A stretch of DNA of 64,000 nt from Bacteroidales bacterium UBA5536 (lineage in GTDB: Bacteria > Bacteroidota > Bacteroidia > Bacteroidales > F082), in the NCBI GenBank assembly GCA_002426795.1, contig DINQ01000004.1:146432-210431 (forward strand), given 5' to 3'. Below, piece by piece: positions 1 to 7,523 of the stretch. The position numbers were made by a program, and so were the translations under genes. Every line of letters starts with the position of its first letter. The first letter of the stretch is position 1. Below the pieces are notes generated by a model. It was not told the DNA's origin. It saw nothing but the letters and a program-made list of their open reading frames with translations, and did no database searches.

Positions 1-1
1 A

Positions 2-826
2 GAATTAAACTTGGGCAAAGGTAGTTTAGAGGCTTCACCAGGAGCAGATATTTTTGTGCTTCGCGTCAACAAGGGAGGCCAGCTTAAGTGGGCTACCCAG
101 GCCGGACTCTTCAAACTAAACCAACAGGCCAATTTTATGTTTAGTGCGGCTTTTGATGCCACTGGCAGCAAATGGAATGCGCGTTTATACAGCGAAACAG
201 AAGATTTTGAAGATTACGGCCTGCGCACCGATGACAAAGGAAACACCTTTATTACCGGTTCTTTTTTTGCTACTTCGGGCATGAATGTTGAATCAGGCAA
301 AGGATTTAATTCAGGCAATGCTTTCGATCCGGCCCAAAGTCTGAAATCGGAAAACGATGCCTTGTTGGCTGAGCTGTACGAAAAAACCATTGCTGGTTTG
401 TTTGCAGCCATGAAACTGATGCAGGTGAATACCATCGAGCTAAAGGGCGAAAAGGTAAAAGCTGTGTTCGATCAGTACAATCCTACTTTTATCAAGGCAG
501 CTCCGGCTTTCTACAGCAGTTTCGGGAAAATGCGTTTCATGAAAAATGCCGGAGGCATCATCAGTATTCGCACAGAGGGAGAACAAGCTGTTGTTTTCGA
601 TAAAATTAAAATTGAAGACAATGCCAAAATCAAAGTTGTTACATACAAAAGTGGAAATGCCCGTATAGAAGTTTTTTCAGGTATTGAAATCACCAATGGC
701 AAGTTAAGTTATCCGTTGAATGAGGTAAAACTCTACAAAGAAAACGGTGATTTGCTCCTGGATTTTGATACCGATAACAGCCAGATCAAACTCAATCTGA
801 AAAAAGACATGTTGTATAAGCAATAA
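2..826 (+). CDS. Beta-propeller repeat protein, 3' part (5' end outside window)
   Basis: The frame is open to the left edge, so this is the C-terminal part of a longer gene. The visible start resembles SBBP-type propeller repeats: GADIFVLRVNKGGQLKWAT, followed later by a DDKGNTFITGSF blade motif. Such proteins are usually exported in Bacteroidota. The last 150 residues are beta-rich and carry no T9SS sorting signature that I can see. The next gene begins 10 bases after the stop, so the two are probably co-transcribed. Precise function is unknown; the propeller assignment rests on two motif matches. Confidence 0.6.
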   Translation, partial: ELNLGKGSLEASPGADIFVLRVNKGGQLKWATQAGLFKLNQQANFMFSAAFDATGSKWNARLYSETEDFEDYGLRTDDKGNTFITGSFFATSGMNVESGKGFNSGNAFDPAQSLKSENDALLAELYEKTIAGLFAAMKLMQVNTIELKGEKVKAVFDQYNPTFIKAAPAFYSSFGKMRFMKNAGGIISIRTEGEQAVVFDKIKIEDNAKIKVVTYKSGNARIEVFSGIEITNGKLSYPLNEVKLYKENGDLLLDFDTDNSQIKLNLKKDMLYKQ

Positions 827-836
827 GTGTATGATC

Positions 837-2651
837 ATGAAAAAATTTCTTTCCCTCCTGTTTTTGCTGGTTTTTGTTATTTCAATACCGGCAACCTGGG
901 CGCAATCTGATGAAGAGGAAGAAGAAGTCGTCGAAACGATTGAAAAGCATCAAATCAGCCTTTCTGAGCTGATGCAATTGATTAACGAACAGGGAAATGA
1001 GGTTTTTTTACAGGACCTGATTATTACACCTGCACCCCAAGATGCAAAGTTTTTGATCGACAAAATTTTCTACAAAATATATGAAATTCCCGCACCTTCT
1101 TCAGAGGCCAGTTCACTCTATTTATACAACTGTGACTTTCTTTTCGAGGATGGTAATGCACTGGTTTTTGATGGTTGGAATTTTCTGAAGCTCAATATTA
1201 TTGGTGTAAATGCAGATTGCCCAATCCGTTTCAATGATTGTACACTTGCAGCAGGTTATCCCATCAGAATCGAGAATACTTCATTTGGCAATGATATTGA
1301 ATTTGCGGGTGACGAAATTGATGGAAAACTGTCATTAAATAACTGTCAGTTTAACAGAAGTTTTAAATGCCGACAAGCGTTTTCAGTTGTACTATTTGAC
1401 GGCTGTACTTTTGATGCCGATAGCAGCTATTTTGTCAATGCTGACAGCGAAGTAAATCATTATCAGCTTGATATAGGCGAGACAGCTTTTGGAGAAGTCC
1501 AATTAAAAAATTGTCAGTTTCATCAGGCCGGCATTAGTAATCTGTTGAGTATCAATATGTCTGCAGCTGAAATTGGTAAGCTTAACCTATGGAAACTTCA
1601 TCTGCACTCTCTTGACCTCACTGATCTCAGCGTTGAAAAATCGATCCTGGGCGATTCTTTGCAAATATCTGATTATGTGGCGGTTCAGAATTTTGACTTC
1701 CCGGCCGAAAACACCAACCTGCCATGGTACAACCTGGACGGCGAAAAACTGTGCCTGCTGGTCAGCAGCCAAAATGCACGTCCCTTCCCCTATCAGGCCA
1801 AAACAAATGAATACATCAGCAACACTTTGCTTTACAACGAATTGATGAGTTGCTACAACAAAATCAACGGCATGTATCAGGCCAGGGGAGATCGACGGTC
1901 GACCAACAGTTCGTATATCGAGATCAAAAACCTGGAAACACGCATGCAGCGATACCTCTATCAGGTGGACCCCACGCTTAACCTGTTTATTGGGTATCAT
2001 CTGAATCAGTTTTTGAGTTTCTTTTCTGATTATGCCACAAATCCGGCCAAGTCATTATTAATTTCGCTCTATACCATTCTCATTTTTGCCTTCATTTATT
2101 TACTTACTTACTCTGAATGGGATGGAATCAATTTCCGGTATTTTGTCAGGCAGTATATGCTTTTGGCCGATTATTTTATGACAGACCAAAGCCTGAAAGA
2201 CCTTTACAAAAAGGACATCAAAGAGGAACATGAGCAATTCGAAAAAATGAAAGCCAGTTATTTGCGCAATAAAGCAGATATTCCTTTAATGGTGAGAGGC
2301 TTAGGGTATCCACTGTATTTTCTTTGGACGGCAAGGCAAACATTCAGCCTGAAGCTTTATGAAAAGATTGAGTTGATGCACGGACAATGGAAGCAGCTAA
2401 GCCGAAAAAGGAAAACACTCATCGGGGTTTTGACGGCTATCATGCTATTGTTGTTTTTTATTGCGGTGTTGCTAATCAAGTTTGTCAATAGCTTCATTCT
2501 CAGCATCAATATGTTTTTGGCGATGGGATTTGGCAAAACGCCTGATGGACGTTCACCCATGTATCTGACGGTGATTGAGGGTTTGATTGGTTGGTTGATG
2601 ATCACGATTTTCACCATAACACTACTCAGTCAGCTGTTGCAGGCCTGGTAA
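837..2651 (+). CDS. Predicted exported beta-helix protein with C-terminal two-TM potassium-channel-like pore
   Basis: About 604 residues from the second ATG, giving MKKFLSLLF and a clean signal peptide ending near AWAQ. Residues about 95-300 form a repetitive series of short strands with recurring F-x-x-C and N-C-x-F patterns (LNNCQFN, FDGCTFD, LKNCQFH), like pentapeptide or right-handed beta-helix repeats. There are hydrophobic segments at about 405-425, 528-550 and 580-602. Between the last two lies MGFGKTPDG (about 563-571), in the place of a TVGYGD selectivity filter, followed by an Ion_trans_2-like inner helix. With a cleaved signal peptide, the beta-helix would be periplasmic and the pore loop would also face the periplasm, as in known channels. 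The filter is atypical (AMGFGK), so ion selectivity is uncertain. Confidence 0.6.
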   Translation: MKKFLSLLFLLVFVISIPATWAQSDEEEEEVVETIEKHQISLSELMQLINEQGNEVFLQDLIITPAPQDAKFLIDKIFYKIYEIPAPSSEASSLYLYNCDFLFEDGNALVFDGWNFLKLNIIGVNADCPIRFNDCTLAAGYPIRIENTSFGNDIEFAGDEIDGKLSLNNCQFNRSFKCRQAFSVVLFDGCTFDADSSYFVNADSEVNHYQLDIGETAFGEVQLKNCQFHQAGISNLLSINMSAAEIGKLNLWKLHLHSLDLTDLSVEKSILGDSLQISDYVAVQNFDFPAENTNLPWYNLDGEKLCLLVSSQNARPFPYQAKTNEYISNTLLYNELMSCYNKINGMYQARGDRRSTNSSYIEIKNLETRMQRYLYQVDPTLNLFIGYHLNQFLSFFSDYATNPAKSLLISLYTILIFAFIYLLTYSEWDGINFRYFVRQYMLLADYFMTDQSLKDLYKKDIKEEHEQFEKMKASYLRNKADIPLMVRGLGYPLYFLWTARQTFSLKLYEKIELMHGQWKQLSRKRKTLIGVLTAIMLLLFFIAVLLIKFVNSFILSINMFLAMGFGKTPDGRSPMYLTVIEGLIGWLMITIFTITLLSQLLQAW

Positions 2652-2713
2652 TATTTTTTGGCGAAGGGCAATAGTTTTTTAGCTGACGCTTTTTTGATGA
2701 TTATTAAGTTTGT

Positions 2714-2721
2714 ACTTTTGC
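2714..2721 (+). promoter_or_regulatory. -7 element of tRNA-Pro promoter
   Basis: TACTTTTG matches the Bacteroidota -7 consensus TAnnTTTG exactly and ends 11 bases before the mature tRNA. The nearest upstream TTG is only 16 bases away, so the -33 element is weak. Confidence 0.55.
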
Positions 2722-2732
2722 AAAACTTATTC

Positions 2733-2806
2733 GGGGTGTAGCGCAGCCCGGTTAGCGCGCGTCGTTCGGGACGACGAGGCCGGAGGTTCGAATCCTCTCA
2801 CCCCGA
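2733..2806 (+). tRNA. tRNA-Pro (anticodon CGG)
   Basis: The cloverleaf can be drawn fully. The acceptor stem CGGGGTG pairs with CACCCCG, followed by discriminator A. The D arm is GCGC...GCGC, the anticodon stem CGTCG/CGACG encloses loop TTCGGGA with anticodon CGG, and the T arm GGAGG TTCGAAT CCTCT is canonical. CCA is not encoded. It reads proline codon CCG. The gene stands alone between two protein genes. Confidence 0.95.
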
Positions 2807-2812
2807 CACAAT

Positions 2813-2837
2813 AACTGTCAGTGATGGCAGTTTTTTT
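2813..2837 (+). terminator. Intrinsic terminator of tRNA-Pro
   Basis: AACTGTCA and TGGCAGTT form an 8-bp stem (one G-U) around a GTGA tetraloop, running into seven T residues. It begins 7 bases after the tRNA. Confidence 0.85.
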
Positions 2838-5322
2838 ATTGCTGCATTTTTCCTTCTCTTTTCAGTTCGTTCAGCACATATCTCAACTCTGCATAACTGT
2901 ACTCATCACCTAAAACTTCTTTTGCCGGCCCTAGTCGCGGGTCTTCGGTATCGAGAAAATATGTTGTTATAACGGCAAGCTTGGTTTTTTCAACTACTTC
3001 GTCAGCCGATAAATCGCCCCGCAAAATCAACTCGGCCAGATGCGACTCAATCGTTGATACAGCAAGACCGCGCTGCGCAGCAATTGACTTGGCAGAAAGA
3101 CCTTCTCGCAACATATCGAGCGTAAGCTCCAGGGAACTCTTTTTTATTTCTTTGGTTTCTTTTTTAAGCTTTTCTCCATCGGGTTTGTCCTCTTCCTCTT
3201 TTTGTTCCAAAGCCGCAGTGATGATTGCAATCAGTACATCCCCATATTTGGAGATGCGTCGCTTTCCCAACCCCTTGATGGTCTCCAGTTCTTTGGTCGA
3301 TCGTGGCAATATTGATGACATGGTCAAAATGGTTTTGCGGGGCATAATCATATGATAGGGTAAGCCTTCCGCTTTTGCCAATTCGTTTCGCCATTGAACC
3401 AGTGCTTTGAGCACTTTTCCGTTTTCGTTCCCGTCAACGATTTCTTTTTTTGGCAATGCTTTTCTTTTAGTCGGTACCGAGCCTGTCTTAACCCTTTCCT
3501 CGAGCAGCTTTTTAGCATCAAATCCCCGCGTAAAATGTTCTATTTCTGCAAGTTTCAATTTATAAATCTCATCAAACTGTTCCAGTTGATCCTTGATTCG
3601 TTTGCGAAGCTGCTTGTTATCTGTTTCAAACTGCAATATGTCAGGCTGCAATATTTCCTCCACTTTTGGTCCAAAAAATTCAGATGCTCTTTTTAATCTG
3701 TCGAGCAGGACATCATTATCACTTAGAGTAAGATCAGGTTTTTGCAAATGCACAACCTGTTTCATGAATTTTTCGGCAATTGCTATAAGTTCATCATCAA
3801 GCTTTTGACGCATGGTTTTAAGCTGCTGAACTTGATCTGCATCAAAAGAGCCTTCATTTTCCCGAACCACATACTCAATGCTTTTCAAAATTCGGGAAAA
3901 CCCATCGAAGCCAAACACCTCATGCACGAGAGATTGTTCATAAAGTTGCCGGGCTTCAAGCAATTTTTTACGATCGGGACTCAGTTCTTTGCTTTTCTGG
4001 TTGAAACCGGCTATGTTACTGTCCATTTTGATGGCTTCAGATTTGAGCGGGGTGCTCAGGATAATTCCTTCAAGGCTGGTGCAACGACTCAATGCCACAT
4101 ACACCTGACCATGGGCAAAGGCTGCGTTGGCATCGATGATCATGCGATCGAAAGTAAGACCCTGGCTTTTGTGAATGGTAATGGCCCAGGCCAGTTTGAG
4201 CGGATATTGCGTAAACGACCCAATAATATTTTCGTCAACCTGTTGGGTTTCTTCGTTGAGTTTGTATCGATAGTTATTCCATGTAAGTTGCTCAACTTCT
4301 ATAACTTCATCCTGACATTTAACCACCAGCTTTTCATCTTCAACTCCGACTAACTGACCAATTTTTCCGTTAAAAAACAGTTTTTCAGGCGAAGGATCAT
4401 TTTTAATGAACATGACCTGTGCTCCAATTTTCAAACTGAGCTTTTGCTCAGCCGGGAACATGTATTCCGGAAAGTCATCGCGCACGGTTGCCTCGTATTG
4501 CAGCAGCGGTTTCTTGATCTGTTCGAGGTGATGTTGGTTGATACGATCAGCCTGATGATTGTGCGTAGTGAGCGTAATATACCCTGGAGGCTGGGCAGCA
4601 GCTTTTTCGGGGAGATATCTTTCGTTGAGCGCCCCTATAGTTTCCTGATCAGCCTTGTTGTCACGAATTTTGTTGAGTAAGGTAATAAAATGTTGATCTT
4701 GTTGCCTGAAAACCTGGGTCAGCTCAATACAGATATAGCCCGCTTTTTGAAGTGCCAGACTATTGAAAAAATACACGGTCGGATAATACGGTTTCAGCAA
4801 ATTCCATTCTTCCTCTTTAGCAATCGGAGCCAATTGTTGCATATCGCCTATCATCAATAGCTGAACACCACCAAAAGCTTTGTTGCGGTGGCGGAACCTT
4901 CTCAAAACCGCATCAATGGCATCCAGAAGATCGGCCCGTACCATACTTATTTCATCGATCACCAGCAGGTCGATACTTTTTATCAGCCGAATTTTTTCGC
5001 GAGTATAGCGCTGAAATTGCGCTGCCCTGGATTTGTCAAAAGAGTTTTCACCATCGGCAACCCGTTTTGCAGATTCAGGAAGCTGTGGACCAAAAGGAAG
5101 CTGAAAAAAGGAATGAATTGTAACACCACCAGCATTGATAGCTGCCACACCCGTTGGTGCTACCACCACCAAACGTTTCCAGGTTAACTGACGTAACTGA
5201 CGTAAAAATGTTGTTTTGCCCGTTCCGGCCTTTCCTGTGAGGAAAATATTGGTATTGGTCAGTTGCACAAAATCGGCTGCCATCTGTAATTGCGCGTTCG
5301 ACTGTAAGTGGGAGGTGGTCAT
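2836..5322 (-). CDS. PIF1-type helicase with HRDC and C-terminal helix-turn-helix domains
   Basis: An ATP-dependent DNA helicase of superfamily 1B. From the chosen start (MTTSHLQ, about 828 residues) the Walker A GKAGTGKT is at about 30-37 and the Walker B-type LLVIDEIS near 120. The motif near residue 400, TIHKSQGLTFDR, and VALSRCTSLEG are the usual PIF1/RecD2 C-terminal helicase motifs. An HRDC domain follows (about 620-710, with LETIKGLGKRRISKYG), then an HTH_40-type domain at the end (SAKSIAAQRGLAVSTIESHL). This architecture is common in Bacteroidota. The frame could start 40 residues earlier, but that would lie only 2 bases from the longest divergent frame and leave no room for promoters. 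Role: probably DNA replication or repair. Confidence 0.88.
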   Translation of the reverse strand: MTTSHLQSNAQLQMAADFVQLTNTNIFLTGKAGTGKTTFLRQLRQLTWKRLVVVAPTGVAAINAGGVTIHSFFQLPFGPQLPESAKRVADGENSFDKSRAAQFQRYTREKIRLIKSIDLLVIDEISMVRADLLDAIDAVLRRFRHRNKAFGGVQLLMIGDMQQLAPIAKEEEWNLLKPYYPTVYFFNSLALQKAGYICIELTQVFRQQDQHFITLLNKIRDNKADQETIGALNERYLPEKAAAQPPGYITLTTHNHQADRINQHHLEQIKKPLLQYEATVRDDFPEYMFPAEQKLSLKIGAQVMFIKNDPSPEKLFFNGKIGQLVGVEDEKLVVKCQDEVIEVEQLTWNNYRYKLNEETQQVDENIIGSFTQYPLKLAWAITIHKSQGLTFDRMIIDANAAFAHGQVYVALSRCTSLEGIILSTPLKSEAIKMDSNIAGFNQKSKELSPDRKKLLEARQLYEQSLVHEVFGFDGFSRILKSIEYVVRENEGSFDADQVQQLKTMRQKLDDELIAIAEKFMKQVVHLQKPDLTLSDNDVLLDRLKRASEFFGPKVEEILQPDILQFETDNKQLRKRIKDQLEQFDEIYKLKLAEIEHFTRGFDAKKLLEERVKTGSVPTKRKALPKKEIVDGNENGKVLKALVQWRNELAKAEGLPYHMIMPRKTILTMSSILPRSTKELETIKGLGKRRISKYGDVLIAIITAALEQKEEEDKPDGEKLKKETKEIKKSSLELTLDMLREGLSAKSIAAQRGLAVSTIESHLAELILRGDLSADEVVEKTKLAVITTYFLDTEDPRLGPAKEVLGDEYSYAELRYVLNELKREGKMQQ

Positions 5323-5427
5323 AAATCTATCTTGAACAGTTTTTTGTCTTGCTGTTTTTGGGGAGATAAAGTTACGGAATATCGCCAATAAAATATCCAT
5401 TTTGCTTTGAAATTGTAATAGACACTT

Positions 5428-5457
5428 TTGATGAAACCTCAAGAATGACTATGTTTG
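5428..5457 (+). promoter_or_regulatory. Promoter of the ModE-like regulator
   Basis: TTG at 5428 and TATGTTTG at 5450 are separated by 19 bases, a full match to the Bacteroidota vegetative promoter. Transcription would start near 5464, which excludes the in-frame ATG at 5448 and supports the start at 5478. Confidence 0.7.
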
Positions 5458-5477
5458 TCATTAAGAAAAAACACTTT

Positions 5478-5855
5478 ATGGAAACAAAGCAAAGCACTGC
5501 CCTTATCGCCTGTAAATACTGGCTGCAAGACAGTCATGGAAACAGCCTGCTGGGCGAGGGAAAATTAGAGTTGCTTAAAGCCATTGACAAGACCGGCTCA
5601 TTTAAAGCCGCTGTGGAAATGCTTGGGCTGAGCTACCGCAAAACCTGGGACAACCTGAAAAAAATTGAAGATCGCCTGGGTTTTCCATTGGTTAATACCA
5701 ACAGAGGTGGTGCAAGCGGAGGTTCAAGTGAGCTGAGCGAACAGGCTTTGCAATTGATTCAGCTGCTCGATGCGATAAGCACCGATATTCACGACATGTT
5801 GTTATCGCTGAACCATAAATACAGCGAAAAATTGCGATTTACCCAGAAAATTTGA
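5478..5855 (+). CDS. Lone ModE-type winged-helix regulator
   Basis: About 125 residues. The core matches the N-terminal DNA-binding domain of ModE/LysR-like molybdate regulators: GEGKLELLKAIDKTGSFKAA, then GLSYRKTWDNL as recognition helix, then the glycine-rich wing (NRGGASGGSSELSEQ). The C-terminal TOBE/MOP molybdate-binding domains of full ModE are absent, so if it senses a ligand it does so differently. No molybdate transport or molybdopterin gene lies nearby. The start is fixed by the promoter just upstream. The gene ends 5 bases before the convergent FG-GAP gene, with no terminator visible between them. Confidence 0.8.
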   Translation: METKQSTALIACKYWLQDSHGNSLLGEGKLELLKAIDKTGSFKAAVEMLGLSYRKTWDNLKKIEDRLGFPLVNTNRGGASGGSSELSEQALQLIQLLDAISTDIHDMLLSLNHKYSEKLRFTQKI

Positions 5856-5860
5856 TTGAA

Positions 5861-7360
5861 TTACCAGTTAAAAAAGTAAACCTGGTAACCATCGGCACGG
5901 TAAGAATCAATCACTTGTTGGCGACCTTCTTCAGCGTCTTTGATGCTAATATAAGCATTTGAGGTGCGGTGTCCACGATCGCTCCAGCCCCATCCGGGAA
6001 AGCGTTTAATCAGCAATTCGTTGAATTTGTAATTCAACTCAAAATCCTTGTTTTCCTTATGGATATTGCTGATGAACATATTATAGGACTTCTTGTCGCT
6101 TTTATCGAGGTCGCAGAAACAGGCCGACCAAACAAAATAATAATACGGACCTCTGCTGAAATCTACAGCCGGCGATTCGATAAAGATACTTGTAATAGTG
6201 TCTTCAACCGGACGTGCAGGACTCATGGTGTTGCGGTAAATGCTTCCGATCAGGTTATAGCACACATCGATTCCTGTAACATATAAATCGAGGTCGCCAT
6301 CTCGGTCGAAATCACCAAAACGTGCAGTACCATCACTCACGCCAGGCAAGCCAGCCATAAAATCGCGAAAAACAAATCCCTGCACATTTTCATACAGTAA
6401 AGTGTAAGGACGTTCGAGGCTTTCACCCGTGATGATAAAGTCAATATCACCATCGGCATCGAAGTCGCCAGCATCGATTGTGGCATTTTTCAGCTGTCGG
6501 ATACCATTTGGCGATTGCTGGTCGAAATAAAGGTTTTTACTCCCTTTGAAAATTCGGGTATAAGGATTTTCGTTTTCATCGGCACCGGCCAATACAAAAT
6601 CGGGTACACCATCGTTATTAAAATCGGCCCAGGCAGCTGCACTGTGTTTCAAACCAGGAAACTCCTGAGGTATGGCCCTAAATGTCCCACCTTGGTTGGC
6701 ATAAATCTGTGTTACAAGACCTTTGGAACTTTGCCCGGATAATAGAACTTCGGGATAACCATCGCCATTTACATCACCAAATGCAGCCACTCCATACTGA
6801 ATACCCGGCATAGGTGTTTCGATCCTGTTTAACTTACCACCTTCATTTCTGAGTACCGCACACACCAATCTGTTTGATCCATCACGTCCTGTTATTAAGA
6901 CATCAAGGCTATTGTCTTTATCAAAATCGCCAAATTGTACCGAGCCATCAACTAACGCAGGTATTTGCACATCAGCTTTTGAAAAAGTACCGTTTCCGTT
7001 TTGAAGATAAATTCCCGAAACTAAATTTCCGCCTACTCCCATCCCACTGAGTACAATGTCGTTTCTCCCATCTTGGTTAAAATCGCCAACGTCGGACGAT
7101 CCACGGTAAAAATCGGGTAAGCCAGATGACTGGGGGCTAAATCTGCCTCCGTTAGCCTGTTTGTAATAGAAGGTAGCCACTTTTGATTGCCTGCCCACTT
7201 CTTCTCCACTCGTGATCAGGTCAAGTCCCGAGGTTGTCTGAATCCAGTTCGCCGTGGACTGCACCATTCCTTTTGCCGGAGATGGATGTTCAACATAAAC
7301 CTGTGCTGAAAGCCCGGTTGATAACAAACATGCTAGTATTAAGAAATGAGCCGAGCGCAT
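5861..7360 (-). CDS. Exported FG-GAP/VCBS repeat protein with unknown C-terminal domain
   Basis: About 499 residues from MRSAHFLI, which gives a signal peptide ending at LSAQ; the frame extends 13 residues further but those would spoil it. Residues about 60-390 hold seven or so FG-GAP/VCBS blades with calcium-binding-like DxNxDGxxD loops (GDFNQDGRNDIV, GDFDKDNSLDVL, GDVNGDGYPEVL, GDFDADGDIDFI, GDFDRDGDLDLY), predicting a beta-propeller. The last 110 residues are rich in aromatic residues and charge and end in VYFFNW; I do not recognise that domain and see no T9SS sorting signature. Likely surface or periplasmic binding; ligand unknown. Confidence 0.8.
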   Translation of the reverse strand: MRSAHFLILACLLSTGLSAQVYVEHPSPAKGMVQSTANWIQTTSGLDLITSGEEVGRQSKVATFYYKQANGGRFSPQSSGLPDFYRGSSDVGDFNQDGRNDIVLSGMGVGGNLVSGIYLQNGNGTFSKADVQIPALVDGSVQFGDFDKDNSLDVLITGRDGSNRLVCAVLRNEGGKLNRIETPMPGIQYGVAAFGDVNGDGYPEVLLSGQSSKGLVTQIYANQGGTFRAIPQEFPGLKHSAAAWADFNNDGVPDFVLAGADENENPYTRIFKGSKNLYFDQQSPNGIRQLKNATIDAGDFDADGDIDFIITGESLERPYTLLYENVQGFVFRDFMAGLPGVSDGTARFGDFDRDGDLDLYVTGIDVCYNLIGSIYRNTMSPARPVEDTITSIFIESPAVDFSRGPYYYFVWSACFCDLDKSDKKSYNMFISNIHKENKDFELNYKFNELLIKRFPGWGWSDRGHRTSNAYISIKDAEEGRQQVIDSYRADGYQVYFFNW

Positions 7361-7523
7361 ATTGATTGTTAGTTTATGTTGGTAAAGATACAAAATCACA
7401 GTTTTAATGTACGAAGTTAGTCATTTTCTACACAAAAAGTAGCTGACCGAACCCAATCATTCTTTGATAAGCCTCTGGATACTCATGGTACATCTTCATC
7501 CATTACCTTTTCAAACACAGCAA

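Noticed and set aside
3742..4353. 203-codon frame on the plus strand opposite the helicase
   Set aside because: Antisense shadow: the minus strand holds a complete PIF1-type helicase with all motifs here, and this frame shows no domain or promoter.
5322..5442. N-terminal 40-residue extension of the helicase
   Set aside because: No family support; would collide with the divergent ModE-like gene's promoter region.
7400..7523. Promoter or small gene between the FG-GAP and hybrid kinase genes
   Set aside because: No -7 box in either direction and no credible short frame found.
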